A stretch of DNA of 64,000 nucleotides, from NCBI GenBank assembly GCA_031425525.1, contig JANPJM010000059.1, positions 62,001-126,000 on the forward strand, read 5' to 3'. The notes beneath the pieces are model-generated. The model saw only the letters and a program-made list of their open reading frames with translations, did no database searches and had not been told where the DNA came from. Of the stretch, positions 1 through 8,072 are shown piece by piece; positions within the stretch are counted from its first letter, which is position 1; the number at the start of each line of letters is the position of its first letter. The translations under genes and the position numbers were made by a program. The DNA comes from JANNMJ01 sp031425525 (GTDB lineage: Bacteria > Bacteroidota > Bacteroidia > Cytophagales > Hymenobacteraceae).

Positions 1-1
1 C

Positions 2-1411
2 CAGTGGGACACGCCTCGCTCGCTGAGCGGTGCGCTCAACGGTAAAGGCCACGATGCCTCAATTCAGGTATTCGACAACGACACCAAGATGCTGATGTAC
101 CGTCAGGATGAGGACGGCGACTTCTTCTACTCGGAGAAGTCGGGTGGTGATTGGACGGAGCCTAAGAAACTCAACAAGAACATCAACACCAAGCGCTTCC
201 AGTCGGATGCGTTCATCACGCCGGACGGCAAGACGCTGTACTTCTCGACGTCGGAGTTCTCGGAGAACAACACCCTCGACCTGTACTACTCGACGCGGCC
301 GGAAGGCGGCGATTGGGGTGCGCCACAGTCGTTGGGCAACACCGTGAACACGGCCTACGACGACGACAGCCCCTTCCTCTCGCGTGATCTGAAGACGTTG
401 TACTTCTCCTCGCGCGGCCACGACACGATGGGCGGCTACGACATTTTCAAGAGCCAGTGGGATGAGGCCGCCAAGCGCTGGGGCAAGCCGATGAACATGG
501 GCTACCCCGTGAACACGCCGGATGATGACACCTACTACCGTCTCTCGCCGGATGGGTCGTACGCGTACCTCTCGTCTTACCGTATCGGCGGCTACGGCGA
601 AAAGGACATCTACACCATCAACTACATCAAGAACGCCACGATCAAGGGGCGCGTGTTTGCGCTGCGCGATTCGGCGGCCGTTCCCGGTGCCGAGTTGGTG
701 TTCAACTCGCAGTCGGCTGACAAAAAGGCTATTTCGTTCCGCGACGTGACCAAGCCTGATTCGGGCACTTACTCGGTGAACGTGCTTTCGGGCCGTTCGT
801 ACCAGGTAAACATCTCGAAAGACGGCAAGCTCATTACCACCGAAGCCTTCGAGGTGCCGATGGTGACGCAGGACTCGGCCGCGCCCATCGTGAAAGACTT
901 CTACGTCGCGTACGTCGATTCGGCGGCGATCAAAGCCGCCGAGTTGGCTAAGGACAAGTCGTTCAAGACGATCTACTACACCACCGACCAGTACGATCTG
1001 CGGCCGGAGTCGATCACGGAGCTTGCCAAAATCGTGAAGGTGCTGAAGGCGAACCCTTCCATCAACCTCTCGGTCGAAGGCCACACCGACAAGCGCAACT
1101 CCGATAGCTACAACATGTCGCTCGGTAAGAACCGCTCGGTTGCCGCTTACAAGTACCTCACCGACAACGGCATCGATGCCAAGCGTCTCGTGACGATCTC
1201 GTACGGCGAGCGCCGCCCAGCGGCTCCGAACGATACGGAAGAGAACATGCAGCTCAACCGCCGTAGCGAGTTCCGCGTGATCCTCAAGAAAGGCCAGACC
1301 CTGAAGGATCTGAACCTGACCGAAGGCGTCAGCAAGCCGGGCACGCCTGGTGCAGATGGCAACAGCACGCGCATCGAGCCAGGCCAGAAAGGCCGCCAGA
1401 AGAAGCGTTAA
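2..1411 (+). CDS. PorE-like OmpA family protein with PD40 propeller (5' partial)
   Basis: The reading frame is open to the left edge, so the N-terminus is missing. What remains shows PD40/WD40-like propeller repeats (for example SPFLSRDLKTLYFSSRG and YYRLSPDGSYAYLSS), a carboxypeptidase-regulatory-like beta domain (around NATIKGRVFALRDSAAVPGA) and a C-terminal OmpA peptidoglycan-binding domain (SVEGHTDKRNSDSYNMSLGK). This order matches PorE of the type IX secretion system, an outer-membrane-associated protein that anchors the machine to peptidoglycan. Other Bacteroidota OmpA paralogues share the layout, so the PorE assignment is inference, supported by porT lying about 1 kb downstream. It is followed by a strong terminator. 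Sure of the family, moderately sure of the role. Confidence 0.85.
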   Translation, partial: QWDTPRSLSGALNGKGHDASIQVFDNDTKMLMYRQDEDGDFFYSEKSGGDWTEPKKLNKNINTKRFQSDAFITPDGKTLYFSTSEFSENNTLDLYYSTRPEGGDWGAPQSLGNTVNTAYDDDSPFLSRDLKTLYFSSRGHDTMGGYDIFKSQWDEAAKRWGKPMNMGYPVNTPDDDTYYRLSPDGSYAYLSSYRIGGYGEKDIYTINYIKNATIKGRVFALRDSAAVPGAELVFNSQSADKKAISFRDVTKPDSGTYSVNVLSGRSYQVNISKDGKLITTEAFEVPMVTQDSAAPIVKDFYVAYVDSAAIKAAELAKDKSFKTIYYTTDQYDLRPESITELAKIVKVLKANPSINLSVEGHTDKRNSDSYNMSLGKNRSVAAYKYLTDNGIDAKRLVTISYGERRPAAPNDTEENMQLNRRSEFRVILKKGQTLKDLNLTEGVSKPGTPGADGNSTRIEPGQKGRQKKR

Positions 1412-1453
1412 TCCGCTGATTCGGCTGCCGGCTAGGTAGCAAATACCACTGAT

Positions 1454-1489
1454 AAAAACCGGCCAGGCACATCGCCTGGCCGGTTTTTT
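1454..1489 (+). terminator. Rho-independent terminator after the OmpA/PorE-like gene
   Basis: A perfect hairpin (arms about 1456-1468 and 1474-1486, loop ACATC) is followed by a run of T. It lies 43 bp after the stop codon and separates this gene from ubiE. Confidence 0.9.
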
Positions 1490-1636
1490 CGTTTATGAAA
1501 GCCAATTAGTACCGGTCGGGAGCAACTTCGGGCGGGGGCAGTTGGTTGCGAACCGGCCGCGCGGGGCAATTTTGCGCCGGCATTGGTCGTTTTTGCTCGC
1601 GCTGGGCGCGGGCGTTCGCTCGTTTTTTGTGTTTTT

Positions 1637-2359
1637 ATGTCCGTCGTTCCGTACCGCGATCAAACCGACTCGAAGAAATCGCAGGTCGCGCAGATGTTCA
1701 ACAGCATCGCGCACCGCTACGATTTTCTCAATCATTTTCTGTCGGCGGGCGTCGATCATTACTGGCGCCGCCGGGCGGTCGATGAGTTGATGGCGGTCAA
1801 GCCGCGCCGCGTCCTCGATGTAGCTACCGGCACCGCCGACCTCGCCATTGCTGCCCTCCGCGCTGACCCCGAACACATCACCGGCGTCGATATTTCGGAG
1901 GGAATGCTCGCCGTCGGGCGCCAGAAGCTCACCGAACGCCATCTCTCCGACCGCATCACCCTTGAACAGGGAGACTCCGAGAACCTCCATTTTGCCGACG
2001 ACCACTTCGATGCCATCATGGCTGCGTACGGCGTGCGCAATTTCGAGCATTTGGATAAAGGGCTGGCGGAGATGTTCCGCGTGCTGCGGCCCGGCGGCAA
2101 ACTCGTGATTCTGGAGTTCTCCAAACCGCGCGTTTTTCCGCTCAAACAGCTCTACAACGGCTATTTCAAGCATGTGCTGCCCCGTTTCGGGAAGATGATT
2201 TCCAAAGATTCGGCCGCGTACACGTACCTGCCGGCATCGGTGCAGGCGTTCCCCGACGGCGAAGCTTTTCTGGAACATTTGCGCGGTGCCGGTTTTGTGG
2301 CACCGAAGTGGCAACCGCTGACGTTCGGCATCAGCTCGCTCTACACAGCTACTAAATGA
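1637..2359 (+). CDS. ubiE: demethylmenaquinone methyltransferase UbiE/MenG
   Basis: A SAM-dependent C-methyltransferase that converts demethylmenaquinone to menaquinone, the respiratory quinone of Bacteroidota. At 240 aa it has the usual family length. SAM-binding motif I is VLDVATGTADLAI. The family signatures AAYGVRNFEHLDKGL and RVLRPGGKLVILEFSKP are present. The frame is open upstream to 1583, but the ATG at 1637 gives the normal start (MSVVPYRDQTDSKKSQVAQMF) and the extra 18 residues look non-coding. The stop codon overlaps the porT start (ATGA), so the two genes are probably translationally coupled. Confidence 0.93.
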   Translation: MSVVPYRDQTDSKKSQVAQMFNSIAHRYDFLNHFLSAGVDHYWRRRAVDELMAVKPRRVLDVATGTADLAIAALRADPEHITGVDISEGMLAVGRQKLTERHLSDRITLEQGDSENLHFADDHFDAIMAAYGVRNFEHLDKGLAEMFRVLRPGGKLVILEFSKPRVFPLKQLYNGYFKHVLPRFGKMISKDSAAYTYLPASVQAFPDGEAFLEHLRGAGFVAPKWQPLTFGISSLYTATK

Positions 2360-3111
2360 GGAAATGGACGCGGCGCGGGGGGCGCCTGTTACGCTCGGCG
2401 GGGCTGGTACTCGCGGGGGCAATGTTGCCGGGGCTGGCGCTGGCGCAGCGAGAGGCCGCCACGGGGCGCAAGAGTATTGTCACCAACAACCTGCCCGAAT
2501 ACGATACGCGGTGGTTCCATCCGGGCTTTTTCGTGGGGCTCAACGCCTCGCGCTACAAGGTCGAGTACACCGAGGCGAGCGTGGCGGCGGCCGGTTCCGT
2601 GCGCTACCTGACGAAGGTGCGCCCCGGTTTCATGGTGGGGTTTATCGGCGATGTAAAGGTGCAGGAGTATCTGTCGCTGCGGTTTGTGCCAGGCGTGGGC
2701 TTTTACACGCGTGAGGTTTCGCGCGAAGTAACGGGTGGTGGCGGCGGTCTGCGCGACACCACACAGCAGGTCGGCAACGTAGCACTGGAGTTACCGCTGT
2801 TACTCAAATACCACGGCAAGCGGCGCGGCAACGCGCGGCTCTACGTGGTGGCGGGCGCAAAATCGAGCACCGATGTGGGTAATAAGAAGAAAGACCGGCT
2901 GCCGAATCAGCTTCGCGCCAATTCTTCCGACCTAAGCATCGAGTATGGAGTTGGTGCTGACTTGTTCTACCCGATTTTCAAGTTCGGGCCGGAGATTCGG
3001 GTATCGCACGGGCTGCGCAACCTCAACCCCGACGACGCCAATAACAACTTTAATCGAGCGCTGGGGCGCTTCACGAGCCACACCATCACGCTGGTTCTCA
3101 ATTTCGAGTAG
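2356..3111 (+). CDS. porT: type IX secretion system outer-membrane barrel protein PorT
   Basis: A 251-aa protein with a signal peptide (basic N-terminus, then a hydrophobic stretch ending near LALAQ) and alternating beta strands typical of a small outer-membrane barrel. The motif PEYDTRWFHPGFFVGLNAS near residues 40-58 resembles the PorT family, which is needed for T9SS assembly and gliding. The ubiE-porT neighbourhood is a recurring arrangement in Bacteroidota and is the strongest support. The start overlaps the ubiE stop by 4 nt. The SDR gene begins immediately after its stop, making a three-gene operon. Confidence 0.82.
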   Translation: MRKWTRRGGRLLRSAGLVLAGAMLPGLALAQREAATGRKSIVTNNLPEYDTRWFHPGFFVGLNASRYKVEYTEASVAAAGSVRYLTKVRPGFMVGFIGDVKVQEYLSLRFVPGVGFYTREVSREVTGGGGGLRDTTQQVGNVALELPLLLKYHGKRRGNARLYVVAGAKSSTDVGNKKKDRLPNQLRANSSDLSIEYGVGADLFYPIFKFGPEIRVSHGLRNLNPDDANNNFNRALGRFTSHTITLVLNFE

Positions 3112-3909
3112 ATGATGGAAACGTCTCTTTCGGCCGCTTTTGGCGCGCCGCTGCCGGGCAGTGGACGCACGGCGCTCGTGACGGGCGCCACGTCGGGCAT
3201 CGGCGAAGCTACGGCGCACGAGTTGGCCCGGCTGGGCTTTCGGCTGATCGTGTGCGGGCGCCGCACCGAGCGACTGGCGGCACTGGTAGCCGCGCTGCCC
3301 GCCGGTAAGGCGCACGCGCTCACGTTCGATGTGCGCGACCGTGCCGCCGTAGACGCTGCCATTGGCGGACTGCCGCCGGAGTGGGCGCACGTGGACGTGC
3401 TGGTGAACAACGCCGGCAACGCGCACGGGCTGGCCTCCGTCGAGACCGGCGACGTAGACGACTGGGATGCGATGATCGACGGCAACGTGAAAGGATTGCT
3501 CTACGTGAGCCGCGCCGTGCTACCGCTACTGCCGACCGACGCGGGCGCGCTCATCATCAATATCGGCTCCATTGCCGGGGAACAAGCCTACGCCAATGGC
3601 GCGGTGTATTGCGCCTCGAAAGCCGCCGTGGATATGTTGACGCAGGGAATGCGCATGGATTTGGTCGGGCGCGGCATTCGCGTGGCGCAGGTGAGCCCTG
3701 GAGTGGTGGAAACCGAGTTTTCGCAGGTGCGCTTCAAAGGCGACGACGCCCGCGCCGCCACGGTATACGCCGGCTATGAGCCGTTGCAAGCAACGGATGT
3801 GGCCGAAATCATTGGGTTTATGGCCACGCGCCCGGCGCGGGTCAATGTGGCCGATGTGCTGCTACTGCCGGCCGCACAGGCTGCCGCTACGGTTATTCGG
3901 CGCGGATGA
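3112..3909 (+). CDS. short-chain dehydrogenase/reductase (YdfG-like)
   Basis: A classical SDR of 265 aa. It has the NAD(P)-binding motif TGATSGIGEA near residue 25, the NNAG motif near residue 100, and the catalytic YCASKAA (YxxxK), with a catalytic Ser expected in INIGSIAG. Such enzymes oxidise or reduce hydroxyl/keto groups, and YdfG acts on serine and 3-hydroxy acids; the actual substrate cannot be read here. The start ATG follows the porT stop with no gap; a second in-frame ATG is the next codon. It is co-transcribed with ubiE and porT by position, not necessarily by function. Confidence 0.88.
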   Translation: MMETSLSAAFGAPLPGSGRTALVTGATSGIGEATAHELARLGFRLIVCGRRTERLAALVAALPAGKAHALTFDVRDRAAVDAAIGGLPPEWAHVDVLVNNAGNAHGLASVETGDVDDWDAMIDGNVKGLLYVSRAVLPLLPTDAGALIINIGSIAGEQAYANGAVYCASKAAVDMLTQGMRMDLVGRGIRVAQVSPGVVETEFSQVRFKGDDARAATVYAGYEPLQATDVAEIIGFMATRPARVNVADVLLLPAAQAAATVIRRG

Positions 3910-3940
3910 TGATAGTTTTTATTGAAAATTAATTGATTTT

Positions 3941-4059
3941 TCATTGCGAGAAGGAGGCTCTGCGTCGACGTGGCAATCCTCGTTGGCTCGGTATGGTAGC
4001 TGGGCAAACGCGCCGAGCAAGGCGCGAGATTGCTTCGTCGCAAAGCCTCCTCGCAATGA
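3941..4059. repeat. REP-like imperfect inverted repeat (TCATTGCGAG family)
   Basis: The left end reads TCATTGCGAGAAGGAGGC and the right end is its near-complement ending GCCTCCTCGCAATGA. Inner segments (GGCAATC/GATTGC and CTCGG/CCGAG) also pair. A related half-element is at about 36011-36045. It lies just after the SDR gene and could act as a transcript-end structure. Confidence 0.75.
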
Positions 4060-4126
4060 CAAAAAATTAATAATGTAATCTAATTGCCGACTTTTTATCT
4101 AGCAGACGCATAAATTATTTATTTCA

Positions 4127-6151
4127 GTGAAACAGAAGCAAGCGCTATTAGCCCTGATCGCAATGGCGTATTGCGCCATCGTAGCGCTGCTGTCGTTTTG
4201 CCAACCTGCCGACCGGCCGGCCGATGCACCGGAAAAAGCGGCGGTGCCGTCGCGGTTCGCCTTTGCGCCGCACGATCCGCAGACGCAGTATGTGGGCACG
4301 GCCGCTTGCGCGCCCTGCCACGCCGAAATAGCCCACGATTACGCGCAAACCGGCAAAGGGCGCGCCTTCGGCCGCCCGCGCCGGGGCGAAGGGCCGGAAG
4401 AATTTGGCGGCGCTAAAGCCGTCGTGTACGACCGTCATAGCCAGCGATATTATCGCGCCTTTTGGCGGCACGATTCGCTTTACGTTGCGGAGTGGCAATT
4501 GGCGCCCGGTCACCCGCGCGACACCGTGCATTACCGCGCCGAGCGCGTCGATTACGTCATAGGATCAGGCAACCAGACGCGCTCCTATATTTTGGCGCGC
4601 AACGGGTATTTATTTGAGCTACCCATTACGTGGTATAGCGCCCGCCGCCTTTGGGATTTGAGTCCCGGGTACGAAAACGGCCATAATTCCGGTTTCAGTC
4701 GGCCGATTGGCGGCCAGTGTCTGGGCTGCCATAATTCGCAGAACGAGTTGGTGCCGAACTCGGTAAACCGATTTACGCGCGTCGGGAATGGCATGAGTTG
4801 CGAGAGTTGCCACGGGCCGGGTGCCGCGCACGTAGCCAAATGGGCACGCGCGGTAGGGCCGGCGCAGGTGAGTGGTCGCGTCGATTCGTCGATCATCAAT
4901 TCCAAGCATTTTCCGGTGACGGCGCAACTCGATGTGTGCCGCCAGTGCCATTTGGAGGGGCTTTCGGTGGAAAAGCCGAACCGTAAGCTCGTCGATTTCC
5001 GGCCGGGCCAACGGTTGGCCGATTACGCCGACGTGTTCATCGCCTCGGCGCCGGGCGCGGCACGTACGCAGTTCGGCTTTGCTTCGCACGCCGAGCGGTT
5101 GCAGCTCAGCGCGTGTTTCCGACATTCGGCGAGCTTGACGTGTACGACGTGCCACGATCCGCATAAATCATTGGGGCCGCAGCCGATGGCCGTGTACAAT
5201 GCGCAGTGCCAACGGTGCCATACCGATATGGCGCCGCCGCTGCCGACGACCGTAGCCGCGCACGGCGGCACGGCGGCGAAGGCCCGGCCCACCTGTTCGG
5301 CCCCGCAAGCCGCGCGCGCGCGGGCCGGCGACAACTGCGTGAGCTGCCATATGGCGAAATCGGGTACGACCGATATTCCGCACGTTTCCTCCCGCGATCA
5401 CCTCATCCGCCGCAACCTGACGGCGCAGGCCGCGCCGCGTCCGGAGACGCCGCGCAGCCAGTTGGTGGTCTTGCGGTCGTTCACGGTTTCCGATGATTCG
5501 GCCGCCGATGACCGGGCGCGGGCCGTGGCGGCGATGCTGTATTTCGAGCAGACCGAGCCGAATCCGGCGTATCTGGCGGCCGTGCGGCAGCAGGTGCAGG
5601 CGTTGGAGGTGGATGCCCGCGTGAAGTACGCCTACCTGGCGCGCGACCCGCGCGCGGCGCAACCGCTGCCCGCTAGTCTGGCCCCAACAGCGGTTGGCAA
5701 CGCGTATACCGCGTTTTACCTGGGCGCGCTGGCCCAGCAGCAGGGGCAACCCGCCGGGCCGTGGTTTGGCCGGGCCGTAGCGCTAGCGCCCGCGAACCTC
5801 GATTTCCGAATTGCCCTCGCCGAAGCCCGTGCCACCGCGCAGGACGCGGCCGGAGCCGAAGCGGCGTACCGCGAGGCGCTGGCGCTGCAACCCAACAACC
5901 GCCGCGCGTTGCTCAATTTGGGCTACTTACGCCTGATCGCCGGCGATTTTGCGGAAGCGCTTCGGCTGACCCGCGCCGCCCAACGCCAAGACCCGAATTA
6001 CGCGCTCGCCTACGAAAACGAGGCGAATATTTATCTGCAACAAGGTAATGCCGACGCTGCGCTGGTAGTATTGGCGAAGCTGGAGAAACGTTTTCCGCAG
6101 CAAGCCGGTAAATACCGCGACCTGCAAACGCGCGTGCGCGCCGCGCTGTAA
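4127..6151 (+). CDS. secreted seven-haem cytochrome c with C-terminal TPR domain
   Basis: A 674-aa protein with a hydrophobic N-terminal export segment ending near FCQPAD. It contains seven CXXCH haem-binding motifs (CAPCH, CLGCH, CESCH, CRQCH, CTTCH, CQRCH, CVSCH), distal histidines (for example HDPHKSLGP), and a C-terminal tetratricopeptide region (AALQPNNRRALLNLGYLRL onward). It would act outside the cytoplasm as an electron-transfer protein or multihaem oxidoreductase; the TPR part suggests a protein partner. The start is GTG, and no better ATG lies upstream before the repeat. The MOSC gene follows 15 bp later. The substrate is unknown. Confidence 0.85.
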   Translation: MKQKQALLALIAMAYCAIVALLSFCQPADRPADAPEKAAVPSRFAFAPHDPQTQYVGTAACAPCHAEIAHDYAQTGKGRAFGRPRRGEGPEEFGGAKAVVYDRHSQRYYRAFWRHDSLYVAEWQLAPGHPRDTVHYRAERVDYVIGSGNQTRSYILARNGYLFELPITWYSARRLWDLSPGYENGHNSGFSRPIGGQCLGCHNSQNELVPNSVNRFTRVGNGMSCESCHGPGAAHVAKWARAVGPAQVSGRVDSSIINSKHFPVTAQLDVCRQCHLEGLSVEKPNRKLVDFRPGQRLADYADVFIASAPGAARTQFGFASHAERLQLSACFRHSASLTCTTCHDPHKSLGPQPMAVYNAQCQRCHTDMAPPLPTTVAAHGGTAAKARPTCSAPQAARARAGDNCVSCHMAKSGTTDIPHVSSRDHLIRRNLTAQAAPRPETPRSQLVVLRSFTVSDDSAADDRARAVAAMLYFEQTEPNPAYLAAVRQQVQALEVDARVKYAYLARDPRAAQPLPASLAPTAVGNAYTAFYLGALAQQQGQPAGPWFGRAVALAPANLDFRIALAEARATAQDAAGAEAAYREALALQPNNRRALLNLGYLRLIAGDFAEALRLTRAAQRQDPNYALAYENEANIYLQQGNADAALVVLAKLEKRFPQQAGKYRDLQTRVRAAL

Positions 6152-6166
6152 CCCGACCGGCATAGA

Positions 6167-6682
6167 ATGGCTTTGCGTTTCACTACCGACGATTCGTCCG
6201 TCATTGCCCGGCTGTTGCGGTCGTTGCCGCAAGTGGGGCGCGTCGAATGGATCGGGGTGCGGCCCGCGCGGCGGGCCGCCGTGGCGCCGGTTGCCGCCGT
6301 GGAAGTCATCACCGATTCGCACCTCTTCGGCGACCATTTGCGGCCCAAGCCCGGCGGCAAGCGGCAGGTTACGCTTATCCAGCACGAGCATCTGGCGGCT
6401 ATTGCGGGTTTTCTGGGGCTGACCACGCCCGTAGACCCCGCGCGGCTGCGGCGTAACCTCGTGGTTAGCGGCCTCAACCTGCTGGCGCTCAAAGACCGGC
6501 GGATCAGCATCGGCGAAACCGTGCTGCTCGACATCACCGGCGAATGCCACCCGTGTTCGCGGATGGAGGAGGAACTGGGGCCGGGCGGCTACAACGCCAT
6601 GCGCAGCCACGGCGGCCTGACGGCGCGCATCGTCGCGGGCGGGTGGGTACGCGTGGGCGACGCGGTGCGGGTGGTGGAGTAG
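6167..6682 (+). CDS. MOSC domain-containing protein
   Basis: A 171-aa single-domain protein with the MOSC fold pattern: DSHLFGDHL, RRNLVVSGLNLLALKDR (the conserved RRN-G-N-L segment), and GECHPCSRMEE with the conserved cysteine. The rest ends in a short beta strand, RVGDAVRVVE. MOSC domains bind molybdenum-pterin cofactor or carry sulfur. Whether this one handles a molybdoenzyme substrate cannot be decided. It lies 15 bp after the cytochrome gene, so they are probably one transcript. Confidence 0.88.
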   Translation: MALRFTTDDSSVIARLLRSLPQVGRVEWIGVRPARRAAVAPVAAVEVITDSHLFGDHLRPKPGGKRQVTLIQHEHLAAIAGFLGLTTPVDPARLRRNLVVSGLNLLALKDRRISIGETVLLDITGECHPCSRMEEELGPGGYNAMRSHGGLTARIVAGGWVRVGDAVRVVE

Positions 6683-6689
6683 GGGAAGT

Positions 6690-6882
6690 AGTGCGGACTT
6701 CAGTCCGCAGTTTGACAGCCTAAACGCAGTTCGGTGCGTCAGAATAGCGCGGCGAGTAGGGGGATAGGTTTCTCCACGTCTCCGACACCGTCCCGGTGCC
6801 GGCTTCTTCCACCTAGCCGGTACCGGGACGGGTCTGGAAACGTAAGACGACATAATAAACTGTGGACTGAAGTCCGCACTAT
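6690..6882. repeat. mini-element bounded by GCGGACT-type inverted repeats
   Basis: The left end (AGTGCGGACTTCAGTCCGCA and following bases) and right end (AAACTGTGGACTGAAGTCCG and following bases) are inverted copies. Each is itself a small hairpin. The interior holds a GGTACCGGGACGG-type core shared with the repeat blocks at 21.5 kb and 42.5 kb. A shorter member of the same family lies at 7995-8072. It fills the gap between the MOSC gene and the nucleotidyltransferase. Confidence 0.7.
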
Positions 6883-6917
6883 ATTCGGGCGTTGCACCAC
6901 GCCACAGCGTCTTCATT

Positions 6918-7988
6918 CTACCGGTAAAGCTGCTCGCGAATACTCACCAGGGCCATTTCTGCGGATGCAGCGTCTGGCTCCTCGGGCAGCGCTGAGGCGG
7001 CAAAAGCGGCGTCTACGCGGGTCAGTAAATCTTCGGCGCGTGTCAGCAGTTCATCATAGGCGAAATCGCCGCGACGGATGCGCAGTAGAAATTCACGGTT
7101 TGGGCGGCGAACGTGCAGCTCGCCGGTGCGGGCAATCTCTTCGGCCGTTTCGAGCAGCCGGAAGACGTGGAGCATATTCTTCGCGTCATAGCCCTGGCCG
7201 TGATTGAGGGTATTTTCGTAGCGTTCAACGTTGCGCTTTGCCACCCATTCCCAATATTCTTTATACACGCGGCAGTAAGTGGAGTAGCCGTTACGGTTGA
7301 AGCTCAGATACGCCATCGGAATTTCGCCCTTCGGCACGGCCGAAAGCAGCACTTCCGTAGCCGTTTCGGGGTCGCGGAGAACGCCCCGATAGTCGAGGGC
7401 GCCAGTGGTGTCCACGAACAGCGCGTACAGATCGACCAGATGCGGCACGTTCGTCAGGCCGATTTGGGTTTGGGCGAGGCCGTGCCGGTCGAGCCAGTCG
7501 GGGAGGGGCTGGGCGCCCGCGCCGACGGTCACGTAACAGAAATCGAGGACTGATTTACGTGCTGGTTCGAGGGGTTGATTTATTTTTTTATTCAGTCCAC
7601 GCGCTTTTTTTATTTGCGTTGCGGCAAATTCGGCAAAACTCTGGCGGCATTTTTTTGACAGAAATATTTTCGGTCGTAACGCGGCCAGGAGGGGTGAGCG
7701 CGTTAGGATGCAATCGGGAGGTGAAGCGAGAATTTCGAGCGCCGTGGGGTTGTTTTTGAGCAGTAATTCTACCCAGCGTCCCAACTCGTAGTACACCGCA
7801 TCATTCGCCTCGTCGGCGACTTGCGGCACGGTGGTCAGGCCGAAAAACAGCTCTTTCGGCAGCGCGAACACGCCTTTGCGGTCGTGGTCGGAGGTGGGAA
7901 GGTTGGTGCCGTACGCGCGCGAGCCGCTCACGGCGTCGAGCAGCAGCAGAGAGGGTTGCGCGCGGAGGGAGGCGAGAGTGAAGGACAT
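6918..7988 (-). CDS. RlaP-like nucleotidyltransferase A
   Basis: A 356-aa DNA-polymerase-beta-fold nucleotidyltransferase. The N-terminal motif GSRAYGTNLPTSDHDRKGVF contains the GSRAxG helix and the two metal-binding aspartates (SDHD), typical of the COG3541/RlaP group linked to RNA repair. The rest is helical with no other recognised motif. An in-frame ATG at 8006 lies inside the upstream repeat element, so the ATG at 7988 (MSFTLASLRAQPS) is the better start. It is arranged in tandem with a second, distinct member of the same family. The substrate is not known. Confidence 0.8.
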   Translation of the reverse strand: MSFTLASLRAQPSLLLLDAVSGSRAYGTNLPTSDHDRKGVFALPKELFFGLTTVPQVADEANDAVYYELGRWVELLLKNNPTALEILASPPDCILTRSPLLAALRPKIFLSKKCRQSFAEFAATQIKKARGLNKKINQPLEPARKSVLDFCYVTVGAGAQPLPDWLDRHGLAQTQIGLTNVPHLVDLYALFVDTTGALDYRGVLRDPETATEVLLSAVPKGEIPMAYLSFNRNGYSTYCRVYKEYWEWVAKRNVERYENTLNHGQGYDAKNMLHVFRLLETAEEIARTGELHVRRPNREFLLRIRRGDFAYDELLTRAEDLLTRVDAAFAASALPEEPDAASAEMALVSIREQLYR

Positions 7989-7994
7989 AACCTG

Positions 7995-8072
7995 CAGTGC
8001 GGACATTAGTCCGCAGTTTGACGGTACGGTTAGTGCAAATAGCCGGTAAACTGCGGACTAAAGTCCGCACTA
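7995..8072. repeat. short GCGGACT inverted-repeat element between two nucleotidyltransferases
   Basis: A 78-bp element whose ends (CAGTGCGGACATTAGTCCGC and its inverted partner near 8046-8072) match the element at 6690-6882. The stop codon of the upstream nucleotidyltransferase (8070-8072) and a spurious upstream ATG of the next gene both fall inside it. Confidence 0.7.
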
